From: an uncultured Clostridia bacterium
GTDB lineage: Bacteria > Bacillota > Clostridia > TANB77 > CAG-508
NCBI GenBank assembly: GCA_948517135.1
Contig: CAORJJ010000040.1
Span: forward strand, 1 to 18,739
Direction of reading: 5' to 3'
Length of the DNA: 18,739 bases
Shown one piece after another: positions 6,065 through 14,566 of this stretch. Under the pieces are notes generated by a model that did not search any database, had not been told where the DNA came from, and was given only the letters and a program-made list of their open reading frames with translations. Both the position numbers and the translations under genes were made by a program. Position 1 is the stretch's first letter. Every line of letters starts with the position of its first letter.

Positions 6065-8897
6065 AATTCATGAACTGGCTAAAAAATTAAATGTTGAAAC
6101 AAAAGTTGTTTTAGAAACAGCTAAAAAGTTAGAAATTGAGGCAAAAAGCCATTTAAGTTCAATTACAGAAGAAGAGTCAAAAAAAATAGAAAAAATGATT
6201 AAAGGAGTTTCAAAAACAAAATCTATGGAAAAAAAGAAAGAAAATAATGAAGGACCAGTAATAATTAGAAGAGCAGTTATTATTAACGATGAAGAGGAAA
6301 AAAAGGAAGAAGAAAGAAAAAGAAAAGAGCAAGCTAGAAAGAAAGATGTAGGATTTGTAGAAAACAAAAGAAATAAAGACTACAATATTGTTTATAGAGA
6401 TAAGCCTACAAAACCACTTACAGTAAGTGAATTGCTTGGAATTAATAAAAAGAAAGAACCAGAGGAAAAGAAAGAAGAAGTAGTATTAAAAGAAGAAGTT
6501 ACAACTACTGCTACTGTTGAAGTAAAAGAAGAAAAGGTTGTTGAAGAAAAGAAACAAGAGCAACCTGTTATTAATAATACTCCAAAAAAACCAGTAGTAG
6601 AAAATACTAAACCAAGATTTGAAAATAATAATAGAAGAGAAACTCAAAATCATTATAATAACAATAATAGAAATAATGGCAATAATAACTTTAAAGATAG
6701 AAATTCTTATAATAATAACAAGAAACCTTTTGGAAATAATCAAAGAGATAATAATTATAATAAAAAAGAAAATTTTGGAAATAATAGAAATGGTCAAAAA
6801 AGATTTGACGATAAAGGTGGAATTGAAAAGAAAATTAAAAATATAATGGATGTTGAAATTCCAATTGAGAAAGATAATGTTATTAGAGACTTTGGAAACA
6901 AAGCCAAAGATAAAGCAAAACTAAATAGACAAGATGAAAAAACATCAAATAATAAAAAAGGAAATCGTAAAGGAAATTCAAATGACTTTGATTCTGATAA
7001 ATTAAATGATTTAAAAAGACAAAATAAACTTTCTAACATGTTTGATGGTGGAGAGATGTTAGACTATTATGATTTAAGCACTGAAAGAGGAAGAAGAGCT
7101 AAAAAGAAAAATAACAAACAAGAAAATAGAACAAAACAAAAAATATTTAAGTTAACAGAAATTACTATTCCTGAACATATTACAGTTAAAGATTTAGCTT
7201 CTGAAATGAAGATAACAAGTAGTGATGTAATTAAAAAATTATTAAGTTTAGGAATAATGGCAACAATAAATAATGAAGTAGATTTTGATACAGCATATTT
7301 AATTGCACAAGAATATGGAATAAATGCAACACTTAAAAATGTTGTTACAGATGAAGATATCTTAATAGATGAAACTGAAGATAGAGAAGAAGATTTAAAA
7401 CCACGTCCACCAGTTATTGTTGTTATGGGACACGTTGATCATGGTAAAACTTCTTTACTTGATGCAATTAGAAGTACAAACGTAATTGAAGGTGAGTCTG
7501 GTGGTATTACACAACATATTGGTGCTTACCAAGTAAAAATTAATGATAGAGATATAACTTTTTTAGATACACCAGGACATGAAGCTTTTACATCAATGCG
7601 TGCTAGAGGTGCAATGATTACAGATATAGCAATACTAGTTGTTGCTGCAAATGATGGTGTTATGCCTCAAACAGTTGAAGCTATTAATCATGCTAAAGCT
7701 GCTGAAATTCCAATTATAGTAGCTGTAAATAAAATGGATTTACCAGACGCAAACTTTGAAAAAGTTCAACAAGAATTAATGAAATATGAATTAGTTCCAG
7801 AAGCTTGGGGTGGAGATACAATTTATGTACCAATTTCAGCTAAAAAAGGTGAAGGTATAGATAATTTATTAGAAATGGTATTATTAGAAGCAGATGTACT
7901 TGAACTTAAAGCAAATCCTACAAAACAAGCTAAAGGTACAGTAATTGAAGCAAGACTTGATAAAACAAAAGGTCCAGTTGCTACAATGCTTGTACAAAGA
8001 GGTAAATTAGATGTTGGAGATACAATTATAGTTGGTTCTTCAATTGGTAGAATAAGAACAATGGTTAGTGATAAAGGTAAGAAAGTTAAATCAGCAGGAC
8101 CATCAACACCAGTTTCAATTACTGGATTAACAACTGTTCCAGAATCAGGAGATACATTCTATGAAGTTAAAGATGAAAGAACAGCAAAACATTTAATTGA
8201 AAAAAGAAAATATGAAAAACATCAAAAAGAAATTAACAGAAATACAGTTGTTACTCTTGATGATTTATTCAATAAAATTGAAAGTGAACATTTAAAACAA
8301 TTAAACTTAATAGTAAAAGCAGACGTACAAGGTTCTGTTGAAGCTTTAAAACAATCACTTGAAAAAGTATCAAATGATGAAGTTAGAGTAAAAGTTATAC
8401 ACTCAAATGTTGGTGGAGTAACAGAATCTGATGTAACACTTGCAAAAGTTTCAGGAGCAATTATTATAGCATTTAATGTAAGACCTGAAGTTATTGCAAA
8501 AACAATTGCAGATAAAGAGGGAGTAGAAATTAAACAATATTCAGTAATTTATGATGCAATAAATGATGTTGAATCTGCTATGAAAGGTATGCTTGATCCA
8601 GTATTTAAAGAAGTTGTTATTGGAACAGCAGAAATCAGACAAACATTTAAAATTTCTAATGTTGGAACAATTGCAGGAAGTTATGTTCTTACAGGAAAAC
8701 TTTCAAGAAATGCTGGAATAAGAGTAATTAGAGACAATATAGTTTTACATGATGGCAAATTAGTTTCATTAAAGAGATTTAAAGATGATGTTAAAGAAGT
8801 TGATAAAGGATATGAATGTGGTCTTCAAATAGAAGGATTTAACGATCTAAAAGAAGGAGATCAACTTGAAGTATATGTTATGGAACAAGTTAAATAA
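6051..8897 (+). CDS. infB: Translation initiation factor IF-2
   Basis: A 948-residue GTPase that delivers initiator fMet-tRNA to the 30S subunit and promotes subunit joining. The N-terminus (EKIKIHELAKKLNVETK) is a typical IF2_N subdomain. Residues of about 60-330 are low-complexity, first Lys/Glu-rich and then strongly Asn/Arg-rich (about 185-250). A second IF2_N copy (ITVKDLASEMKI) lies just before the G domain. The GTPase motifs are GHVDHGKT (460-467), DTPGHEAF (506-513) and NKMD (560-563), with SAKKGEG as the G5 box. Domains II, III and IV follow, and the C-terminal region is complete. The TTG start at 6051 is preferred over the in-frame ATG at 6036 because GGAGGTGA lies between them. The protein is longer than IF-2 of Bacillus because of the Asn-rich linker. 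Confidence 0.96.
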   Translation: MEKIKIHELAKKLNVETKVVLETAKKLEIEAKSHLSSITEEESKKIEKMIKGVSKTKSMEKKKENNEGPVIIRRAVIINDEEEKKEEERKRKEQARKKDVGFVENKRNKDYNIVYRDKPTKPLTVSELLGINKKKEPEEKKEEVVLKEEVTTTATVEVKEEKVVEEKKQEQPVINNTPKKPVVENTKPRFENNNRRETQNHYNNNNRNNGNNNFKDRNSYNNNKKPFGNNQRDNNYNKKENFGNNRNGQKRFDDKGGIEKKIKNIMDVEIPIEKDNVIRDFGNKAKDKAKLNRQDEKTSNNKKGNRKGNSNDFDSDKLNDLKRQNKLSNMFDGGEMLDYYDLSTERGRRAKKKNNKQENRTKQKIFKLTEITIPEHITVKDLASEMKITSSDVIKKLLSLGIMATINNEVDFDTAYLIAQEYGINATLKNVVTDEDILIDETEDREEDLKPRPPVIVVMGHVDHGKTSLLDAIRSTNVIEGESGGITQHIGAYQVKINDRDITFLDTPGHEAFTSMRARGAMITDIAILVVAANDGVMPQTVEAINHAKAAEIPIIVAVNKMDLPDANFEKVQQELMKYELVPEAWGGDTIYVPISAKKGEGIDNLLEMVLLEADVLELKANPTKQAKGTVIEARLDKTKGPVATMLVQRGKLDVGDTIIVGSSIGRIRTMVSDKGKKVKSAGPSTPVSITGLTTVPESGDTFYEVKDERTAKHLIEKRKYEKHQKEINRNTVVTLDDLFNKIESEHLKQLNLIVKADVQGSVEALKQSLEKVSNDEVRVKVIHSNVGGVTESDVTLAKVSGAIIIAFNVRPEVIAKTIADKEGVEIKQYSVIYDAINDVESAMKGMLDPVFKEVVIGTAEIRQTFKISNVGTIAGSYVLTGKLSRNAGIRVIRDNIVLHDGKLVSLKRFKDDVKEVDKGYECGLQIEGFNDLKEGDQLEVYVMEQVK

Positions 8898-8944
8898 ACT
8901 GTAAAACATTTTATTGGCTTCAATATAAAAAACTTGTTACAGTT
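8897..8944 (+). other. intercistronic inverted repeat between infB and rbfA
   Basis: AACTGTAA (8897-8904) and TTACAGTT (8937-8944) are perfect inverted copies separated by 32 bases. No T-tract follows, so it is not a terminator. It could form a stem in the infB-rbfA transcript, with a role in mRNA stability or processing only a guess. Confidence 0.35.
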
Positions 8945-8975
8945 CTAGCTGTTAATAGAAGAAAGGAAAAATTTT

Positions 8976-9335
8976 ATGCCTAGTAATACTAATAGAATGA
9001 ATAAAATTGATGAAGAATTAAAAAAAGAAATTAGTAGTATAATTTCTTTAGAATTAAAAAATCCTCATCTAACAGGTTTAATAAGTGTTTCTAAAGTAAA
9101 AACTACACCTGATTTGAGATTTGCAAAAGTCTTTGTTACTATGATAAATGAAAAAAGCAAAAAAGAAAATTTATCAATATTAAAACAATCAAGTGGTTAC
9201 ATTAGAAGTGCAATAGCTAAGAAGATAAATTTAAGATATACACCAGAACTTATATTTGAATTTGATGAATCTATTGAATATGGTTCAAGAATTGATGAAA
9301 TATTAAAAGATATTACAAAAGATATTAAACATTAA
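8976..9335 (+). CDS. rbfA: Ribosome-binding factor A
   Basis: A 119-residue KH-type protein that binds immature 30S subunits and assists 16S rRNA 5'-end maturation, notably in cold conditions. The N-terminal helix (NRMNKIDEELKKEISSII), the LTGLISVSKVKTTPDLRFAKVFVT strands and helix, and the C-terminal LRYTPELIFEFDESIEYGSRI segment are all characteristic. The ATG at 8976 follows AAGGAAA with normal spacing. It lies 78 bases after infB, the widest gap within this operon, and that gap contains an inverted repeat but no convincing promoter. The length matches the family. Confidence 0.95.
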   Translation: MPSNTNRMNKIDEELKKEISSIISLELKNPHLTGLISVSKVKTTPDLRFAKVFVTMINEKSKKENLSILKQSSGYIRSAIAKKINLRYTPELIFEFDESIEYGSRIDEILKDITKDIKH

Positions 9336-9337
9336 AA

Positions 9338-9368
9338 TTTGTTTTTCATCTTATAAAAGAAAAACAAA
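9338..9368 (+). other. intercistronic hairpin between rbfA and nrnA
   Basis: TTTGTTTTTC (9338-9347) pairs with GAAAAACAAA (9359-9368) over 10 bp around an 11-base loop, beginning just after the rbfA stop. It is AT-rich and has no following T run. The nrnA ribosome binding site lies immediately downstream, so it may only space or shield that site. Confidence 0.35.
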
Positions 9369-9385
9369 GTAAAGGAGAATAATAT

Positions 9386-10339
9386 ATGACTTTAGATGAA
9401 GTTTTAGTTGAAATAAAAGAAGCGGAAAACATTGTTATTATGGCTCATGAAGCTCCTGATGGAGATGCAATTGGAAGCAGTTTTGCAATGTGTTTGGCTC
9501 TTAGAAATATGAATAAAAATGCCTATATATTAATGAAAGATATTCCAGAAAATTTTTCCTATTTACCAGGAAAAGAGTTTGTTATTACTGAATCTGAAAT
9601 AGAAACATTTGATATGGCAATTGCGTTAGACTGTCCAAATTTGAAAAGAATTCCAGCAGAATTTATACCATATTTCGAAAATGCAAAAGTAAAAGTTGAA
9701 TTTGATCATCATAATAGAAATGATATGTTTGGAGATTATAATGTTGTAAATCATGTATCACCTGCTACGGCTCAAATTTTAGTTTCAAGTTTTGAATATT
9801 TAGGAATAGAAATTACAAAAGATATTGGAACTTGCTTATTAACAGGAGTTATTACAGATACAAATGGATTTAGAAATTCAAATGTTACAGTAGAATCTTT
9901 TGAGTTTGCATCATGGGCTTTAAGTAAAGGAATAAATCTATCTAAAGTTTATAAAGAAGCAATGCTTACAATGACAAAAGAAAAATTTGAAGCTCAAAAA
10001 TTAGCTATGAATAGATTAGAATTTTTTGCTGAAGGAAAAATTGCTTTTACATATATGACAACAGAAGATAGTTTAAAACTAAATCTTAAAGCTGGAGATA
10101 AAGATGGAATAGTTGAAATTGGAAAATCTATTGAAGGAGTTGAAGTTTCAATATTTCTTTATGAAAAAGAAAAAGGTTATAAAGCCTCTCTTCGTTCTAA
10201 TGAATATGTTAATGTTTCAGAAGTATGTTTGATGTTTGGTGGAGGTGGACATATTAAAGCAGCAGGTGCAAATATGAATATGCCACTAGAAGATGCTAAA
10301 AAAGCAATAATTGCAGAAGCAACAAAATATTTAAGATAA
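9386..10339 (+). CDS. nrnA: Bifunctional oligoribonuclease/pAp phosphatase NrnA (DHH family)
   Basis: A 317-residue DHH/DHHA1 phosphoesterase. NrnA degrades very short RNA fragments from their ends and dephosphorylates 3'-phosphoadenosine 5'-phosphate; family members may also cleave pApA/pGpG. Metal-binding residues are visible: H21, D25 and D27 in AHEAPDGDAIGS, D82 in ALDCPN, and D107-H108-H109 in FDHHN. The C-terminal DHHA1 domain carries GGGGH at 285-289, followed by IKAAGA. The ATG at 9386 lies behind AAAGGAG. It is the last gene of the rimP operon, as in many Firmicutes, and is followed by a terminator-like hairpin. Confidence 0.93.
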   Translation: MTLDEVLVEIKEAENIVIMAHEAPDGDAIGSSFAMCLALRNMNKNAYILMKDIPENFSYLPGKEFVITESEIETFDMAIALDCPNLKRIPAEFIPYFENAKVKVEFDHHNRNDMFGDYNVVNHVSPATAQILVSSFEYLGIEITKDIGTCLLTGVITDTNGFRNSNVTVESFEFASWALSKGINLSKVYKEAMLTMTKEKFEAQKLAMNRLEFFAEGKIAFTYMTTEDSLKLNLKAGDKDGIVEIGKSIEGVEVSIFLYEKEKGYKASLRSNEYVNVSEVCLMFGGGGHIKAAGANMNMPLEDAKKAIIAEATKYLR

Positions 10340-10343
10340 TAGT

Positions 10344-10379
10344 AAGCCTATATGTTTGTTTTTAAGCATATGGGCTTTT
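10344..10379 (+). terminator. terminator-like hairpin at the end of the rimP-nrnA operon
   Basis: AAGCCTATATG (10344-10354) pairs with CATATGGGCTT (10367-10377), 11 bp with one U-G wobble, beginning a few bases after the nrnA stop. Only four Ts follow directly, so termination may be partial. Confidence 0.75.
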
Positions 10380-10416
10380 GTAATGTTATTTTAATAAAAA
10401 AGAAAAAGTACTGTTA

Positions 10417-10445
10417 TTGAAGTATAAATAAATGTAACTTAAAAT
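10417..10445 (+). promoter_or_regulatory. promoter for the secreted hypothetical gene
   Basis: TTGAAG (10417-10422), a 17-base spacer and TAAAAT (10440-10445). It falls in the gap between the operon terminator and the ATG at 10483, and implies a 5' leader of about 30 nt. Confidence 0.65.
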
Positions 10446-10482
10446 TAATATAAGTAATAGTGTTTAAAAAGGATTTAATAAA

Positions 10483-11409
10483 ATGTACAAAAATAAGATT
10501 TTAAATATTTTGATAGTATTTTTAATAATGATTGGAGTTGTAAATTATTCATTTGCAACAGAACTTGAGATTACAAATACAGTAACTACAGATTCTAAGT
10601 TCCATAAAATAAATGCTTTAGATATTCCTGAAAAGGATATTAATTTTAAAGTTTTGAATCTAACAAGAGGGTGTGAATGTTATTTATTACTTCCAAATGA
10701 ATTATTAAATTATAATCTTGAAAAATTTATAAATAATAATATAGAAAACGAATATGAAGTTCAAAGAAAAAAAGCACAAGATTTAAAAAAATTCTATGAT
10801 GAAAAAGATTATATAGGATATATAGAGTATCTAGCAAAGGAAGGTTTTGAAATAGAAGAAAATTCTATTGAAATAAGACATTATTGTTTTTCTATAAATG
10901 AATCTACTGAAATTGTTGGATATACAGATTATAATAACTCAACATATGTAAAAATTAAAATTAATATGAAAAATAATAGTTTTAAATTAAAAATGAAAGA
11001 TTATTTAATTGACTATGATGTTTCTTCAATAGTATTTTTAATTGATGAATATGGTGAAGAAACTTATGTTAAAACTTCTGATTATCCAATTACTAAAAGT
11101 ATTGAAAAATATAGTGTAGATGAATATAATATTGATTTTACATTATATTCAAAAGAAGATTATGTTGCAATAAATAGAGCAATTGATATAGGATATGCAC
11201 TAATTTATATAATTGTTGCAATAACAATTATATGTATAATAGTTTATGAAATAAGAAAACGCAAGAGACATAAAGCAGAAATTGCAGAAAGACTTTTCTG
11301 GAAACCTAAAACTCCTAAAATGGAAAAGGAAATTGAAAAGTTGCATGAATATAATGAACATAAGGAAAAAAGAAATCAAAGAAAATCAAAAGATAAAAAG
11401 AAAAAGTAG
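10483..11409 (+). CDS. Unrecognised secreted, C-terminally membrane-anchored protein
   Basis: I do not recognise this 308-residue protein. Residues 1-26 form a clear signal peptide (short Lys-containing start, hydrophobic core, likely cleavage after SFA). A region of about 205 residues would lie outside the cell; it is rich in Asp, Asn, Glu, Ile and Tyr and has a GCECY cysteine cluster. A single transmembrane helix sits at about 233-257. It is followed by a strongly basic cytoplasmic tail of about 50 residues ending in a Lys-rich run. This is a type I membrane topology. It has its own promoter and terminator and so appears monocistronic, lying upstream of a two-component system. A sensory or envelope role connected with that system is conceivable, but only proximity supports it. 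The start follows AAAAAGG. Confidence 0.8.
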   Translation: MYKNKILNILIVFLIMIGVVNYSFATELEITNTVTTDSKFHKINALDIPEKDINFKVLNLTRGCECYLLLPNELLNYNLEKFINNNIENEYEVQRKKAQDLKKFYDEKDYIGYIEYLAKEGFEIEENSIEIRHYCFSINESTEIVGYTDYNNSTYVKIKINMKNNSFKLKMKDYLIDYDVSSIVFLIDEYGEETYVKTSDYPITKSIEKYSVDEYNIDFTLYSKEDYVAINRAIDIGYALIYIIVAITIICIIVYEIRKRKRHKAEIAERLFWKPKTPKMEKEIEKLHEYNEHKEKRNQRKSKDKKKK

Positions 11410-11412
11410 TAG

Positions 11413-11451
11413 AAAAATGTTATCTGTTTAGTGGCAGATAACATTTTTTTT
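11413..11451 (+). terminator. rho-independent terminator after the secreted hypothetical gene
   Basis: AAAAATGTTATCTG (11413-11426) pairs perfectly with CAGATAACATTTTT (11435-11448) around an eight-base loop, and the T run extends to 11451. It separates this gene from the two-component system. Confidence 0.92.
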
Positions 11452-11500
11452 ACTATTAATAATTTCTTAATAATTTCTCTATTTTTTCTTAATAAACGTT

Positions 11501-11509
11501 TGTTATAAT
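11501..11509 (+). promoter_or_regulatory. extended -10 promoter P1 of the two-component operon
   Basis: TG, one base, then a perfect TATAAT (11504-11509). The bases at the usual -35 position are T-rich rather than TTGACA-like, so the extended -10 would carry most of the recognition. Confidence 0.55.
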
Positions 11510-11537
11510 GAAAGTACTTTAAAAAGGAAAAATAAAC

Positions 11538-11546
11538 TGATATAAT
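11538..11546 (+). promoter_or_regulatory. extended -10 promoter P2 of the two-component operon
   Basis: A second TG-A-TATAAT (TATAAT at 11541-11546) lies 37 bases downstream of P1 with no good -35 sequence. The response regulator ATG is 40 bases further on. Two promoters without clear -35 boxes suggest activator dependence, perhaps by the encoded regulator, which is inferred. Confidence 0.55.
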
Positions 11547-11585
11547 AATAAAGATAAAAGACAAAATAGAAGAGGGGATTAAAAA

Positions 11586-12284
11586 ATGTACAATATTTTA
11601 GTTTGTGATGATGATAAAGAAATTGTAAAAGCAATTGAGATATATCTTACAAAAGAGGGATATAATGTTTTAAAATCATATAATGGAAATGAAGCTTTAA
11701 AGATTTTAGAAAATAATGAAATTCATCTAGTAATACTAGATATTATGATGCCTGGAAAAGATGGAATAGAAACTTTAGAAGAGATAAGAAAAGATAGTTC
11801 TATTCCAGTAATTATGCTTTCAGCAAAATCTGAAGATGAAGATAAAATAAAAGGGTTAAATTTAGGGGCAGATGATTATGTAACAAAGCCGTTTAATCCG
11901 TTAGAATTGATAGCAAGAGTAAATTCAGGAATAAGAAGATTTACAAAGCTAGGATCAATTGAAAATGAAGATAGTAAAAGAATATATAGAACAGGAGACT
12001 TAATAATAGATGATGATTTAAAAAAAGTAACATCAGATGGAAATGAAGTAAAATTAACACCAACAGAATATAATATTTTGAAATTTCTTATAAAAAATAA
12101 AGGAATGGTGTATTCAATAGAACAGATTTATCAAAATGTTTGGAATGATGAAGCATGGGGAATTGAAAATGTAATTGCTGTTCATATAAGACATATTAGA
12201 GAAAAAATTGAAATAAATCCTAAAGAGCCAAAATACTTGAAAGTAATTTGGGGTGTAGGATATAAAATAGAAAAAATAAATTAG
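11586..12284 (+). CDS. OmpR/PhoB-family response regulator
   Basis: A 232-residue response regulator that would be phosphorylated by the kinase encoded next to it and bind DNA. The receiver domain (1-115) has the acidic cluster D8-D9-D10, phosphoacceptor D52 in LVILDIMMPG, S79 in MLSAKSE and K101 in DYVTKPF. The C-terminal winged helix (about 135-232) contains the usual KLTPTEYNILKFLIKN strand-helix and the recognition region ending VHIRHIREKIE. It resembles the VanR-type regulators of Gram-positive bacteria. The ATG at 11586 follows GAGGGGAT. The histidine kinase gene starts 32 bases after its stop in the same operon. The ligand or stress sensed cannot be told from the sequence. Confidence 0.94.
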   Translation: MYNILVCDDDKEIVKAIEIYLTKEGYNVLKSYNGNEALKILENNEIHLVILDIMMPGKDGIETLEEIRKDSSIPVIMLSAKSEDEDKIKGLNLGADDYVTKPFNPLELIARVNSGIRRFTKLGSIENEDSKRIYRTGDLIIDDDLKKVTSDGNEVKLTPTEYNILKFLIKNKGMVYSIEQIYQNVWNDEAWGIENVIAVHIRHIREKIEINPKEPKYLKVIWGVGYKIEKIN

Positions 12285-12316
12285 ATAGTATATATTTTGT
12301 TAAAAGGAGGGGCTTT

Positions 12317-14485
12317 ATGAGAAATAGTAAAGTTTTAAAAGCTATTTGCTATATTTTAATACCATTTTTGGTTTTAGCAATTTTATTACCAACTATATAT
12401 GAATCAGCTAAAGATGATTTACTTAGAAATGAAGAAAATAGAAATATTAATTTTTTTGAAACAGATGAATTTTTATCAAGATATATGCTGAAATTATCAA
12501 ATAATGCAAGAAACTTAATATTTGATAATGATTCTTACTCGGTAATTCATGAGGGTGAAACAAAAATATGTTATAAAAGTGATTATGATGAATATTATAA
12601 AATAAAAGATTTTTATTACTTAATTATTTATAAAAATATTGCATTAACTAATGTTGAATTAACAACTTCTACAAATACTATAAGTGGAATTATGAAATTT
12701 ATATCTGTTCAAGATTCTCAAAAAGCAAATATAGTTAATGGTACAGTTGATGGTGGATCAGATTTAATAAAAACAAAAGCAATACAATATTTTGATAATT
12801 TTATTTATAATTATTATAGTATAGAGGAAGTAACTGAAAATACAACTGAAACTCAACTAACTTCAGAACAATTAGAAGATGTAGAAGATTACGATGATGA
12901 AAAAAAATATATTAGAACATCTTCATCTGAAATTGCATCACCAGTAACTGGTAGAAAATATTATAGTACTACAATTAATGACTTTCAAATATATACTTCA
13001 TACAAAGAAGAGATTTGGGTAAAAGATAATGATGTATTTTTCGAAAAATTAGTAAAACAAATACAACCTTATGAACAACAATTACTTTCTGCACTGCCAG
13101 TAGCATCTACTGCATTGGTTATAATCTTGATATATTTAACAATTAGTATTGGGCATACTAAAAATAAAGATGAAATAGATTTGAATGATTTAGATAGAAT
13201 TCCAATTGAAGTAATTTTACTTATAGCTTTTTTTGGTATAATGTTAATTTGTGTTTCTGTTAATGAAGGATTATATTATGTAACAGAAGAATATTATAAC
13301 TTTGCTATAAATATGGTACTTACAGGATATTTTATAGGATATATATTATGTGCTATAACATCTGTTACAATAATAAAAAGAATAAAAGCAAAAGTGCTTA
13401 TAAAAAGCAGTCTTACAGGTAGAATTTGTAGATGGTGTATTAATTTTATAAGTAATATTTTTTCAAAAATGTCGAAAGCATATAAAGAAATTACTAGCTC
13501 AATGAATAGAACAGGAAAACTTCTATTATATATTTTAGGGCTTTTGATAGTATCACTTTTGATGATTATGGCATTTAGTGGATTTGGACTATTTATAGAT
13601 ATATGTTTATTCATATATTTATTATACAAATTTATTGAAAAATTAAATTGTTATTATGATATTGAAGAACATTTAAAAAAGATGTATGAAGGAGACAATA
13701 CTACTAAACTAAATCCATCAAATTTCACTCCAGAATTTCAAAATATAATAAAATATATAAATGATATTTCAAGTGGATTTGAAAATGCAATTGAAGAAGG
13801 TATTAAATCAGAAAGAATGAAAACAGAACTTATAACTAATGTTTCACATGATATAAAAACACCTTTAACTTCAATTATAAATTATGTTGATTTAATAAAA
13901 AAAGAAGAACCACAAGACGAAAAAGTAAGAGAATATATTGATATATTAGATAATAAATCTCAAAGATTAAAGAAATTAACAGAAGATTTAGTTGAAGCTT
14001 CAAAAGCATCATCAGGAAATGTAAAATTAAATTTTGAAAAAATTAATACAGTTGAACTTATAAAACAGTCTCTTGGAGAATTTGAAGATAAATTCTCTAG
14101 TAGGAAATTAGAAGTTATAATGTCAACATCAGATGATGAGATATTTATAAATGCTGATAGTAGATATATGTACAGAGTAATTGAAAATTTATTTAGCAAT
14201 ATATCTAAATATGCACTAGATAACTCAAGAGTGTATGTTGATATTGCAAAGATTAATTCAAAGGCTAGAATTATAATAAAAAATATATCAAAAGAGAGAT
14301 TAAATATATTAGCAGATGAATTAATGCAAAGATTTGTAAGAGGAGATAAATCAAGAACAACAGAAGGTAGTGGGCTTGGAATATCAATTTCAAAAAGTTT
14401 AACAGAAATTCAAAAAGGAAAATTTGATTTGCAAGTTGATGGAGATTTATTTAAAGTTGAATTAGAATTTGATATTGAATATTAA
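12317..14485 (+). CDS. Multi-pass sensor histidine kinase
   Basis: A 722-residue membrane kinase, partner of the regulator just upstream. One transmembrane helix (about 8-28) is followed by an extracytoplasmic region of about 225 residues. Then come about five further hydrophobic segments (near 258-277, 297-317, 328-350 and a long stretch 402-440). The kinase core begins near residue 495. H511 in VSHDIKTPLTS is the phosphorylated histidine, the N box is ENLFSNISKYA, and the G2-type motif is GSGLGIS (684-690). The usual DxGxG G1 box is absent; the position reads IKNISKERLNI, followed by ELMQRFVRGDKSRTTEGSGLG. That pattern is known in a clade of Clostridia kinases. The ATG lies behind AAGGAGGGG. 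The stimulus is unknown; the large external domain suggests an envelope or extracellular signal. Confidence 0.93.
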   Translation: MRNSKVLKAICYILIPFLVLAILLPTIYESAKDDLLRNEENRNINFFETDEFLSRYMLKLSNNARNLIFDNDSYSVIHEGETKICYKSDYDEYYKIKDFYYLIIYKNIALTNVELTTSTNTISGIMKFISVQDSQKANIVNGTVDGGSDLIKTKAIQYFDNFIYNYYSIEEVTENTTETQLTSEQLEDVEDYDDEKKYIRTSSSEIASPVTGRKYYSTTINDFQIYTSYKEEIWVKDNDVFFEKLVKQIQPYEQQLLSALPVASTALVIILIYLTISIGHTKNKDEIDLNDLDRIPIEVILLIAFFGIMLICVSVNEGLYYVTEEYYNFAINMVLTGYFIGYILCAITSVTIIKRIKAKVLIKSSLTGRICRWCINFISNIFSKMSKAYKEITSSMNRTGKLLLYILGLLIVSLLMIMAFSGFGLFIDICLFIYLLYKFIEKLNCYYDIEEHLKKMYEGDNTTKLNPSNFTPEFQNIIKYINDISSGFENAIEEGIKSERMKTELITNVSHDIKTPLTSIINYVDLIKKEEPQDEKVREYIDILDNKSQRLKKLTEDLVEASKASSGNVKLNFEKINTVELIKQSLGEFEDKFSSRKLEVIMSTSDDEIFINADSRYMYRVIENLFSNISKYALDNSRVYVDIAKINSKARIIIKNISKERLNILADELMQRFVRGDKSRTTEGSGLGISISKSLTEIQKGKFDLQVDGDLFKVELEFDIEY

Positions 14486-14491
14486 TAAAGT

Positions 14492-14527
14492 AAAAGTGCT
14501 TAATTAAAGTTAGGCACTTTTATTTTA
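14492..14527 (+). terminator. rho-independent terminator after the histidine kinase
   Basis: AAAAGTGCTTAA (14492-14503) pairs with TTAGGCACTTTT (14510-14521), 12 bp with one U-G wobble and a six-base loop, followed by ATTTTATT. It is well placed six bases after the stop. Confidence 0.88.
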
Positions 14528-14537
14528 TTGCAAATAG

Positions 14538-14566
14538 TTTACATAATTAACAAAATATGCTATAAT
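14538..14566 (+). promoter_or_regulatory. promoter of the helicase-sigma operon
   Basis: TTTACA (14538-14543), a 17-base spacer ending TGC, then a perfect TATAAT (14561-14566), so both a -35 and an extended -10 are present. The start near 14573 lies downstream of an upstream in-frame start (14528), which supports translation from 14612. Confidence 0.85.

Noticed and set aside
6486..7039. Minus-strand reading frames opposite infB
   Set aside because: They are shadows of the AAT/AAA/GAA-rich infB linker, with runs of Ile, Phe and Ser and no ribosome binding sites.
11376..11564. Minus-strand reading frame across the terminator and promoter region
   Set aside because: It crosses a perfect plus-strand terminator and AT-rich promoter DNA, is Phe/Lys-rich low complexity, and shows no start signals.
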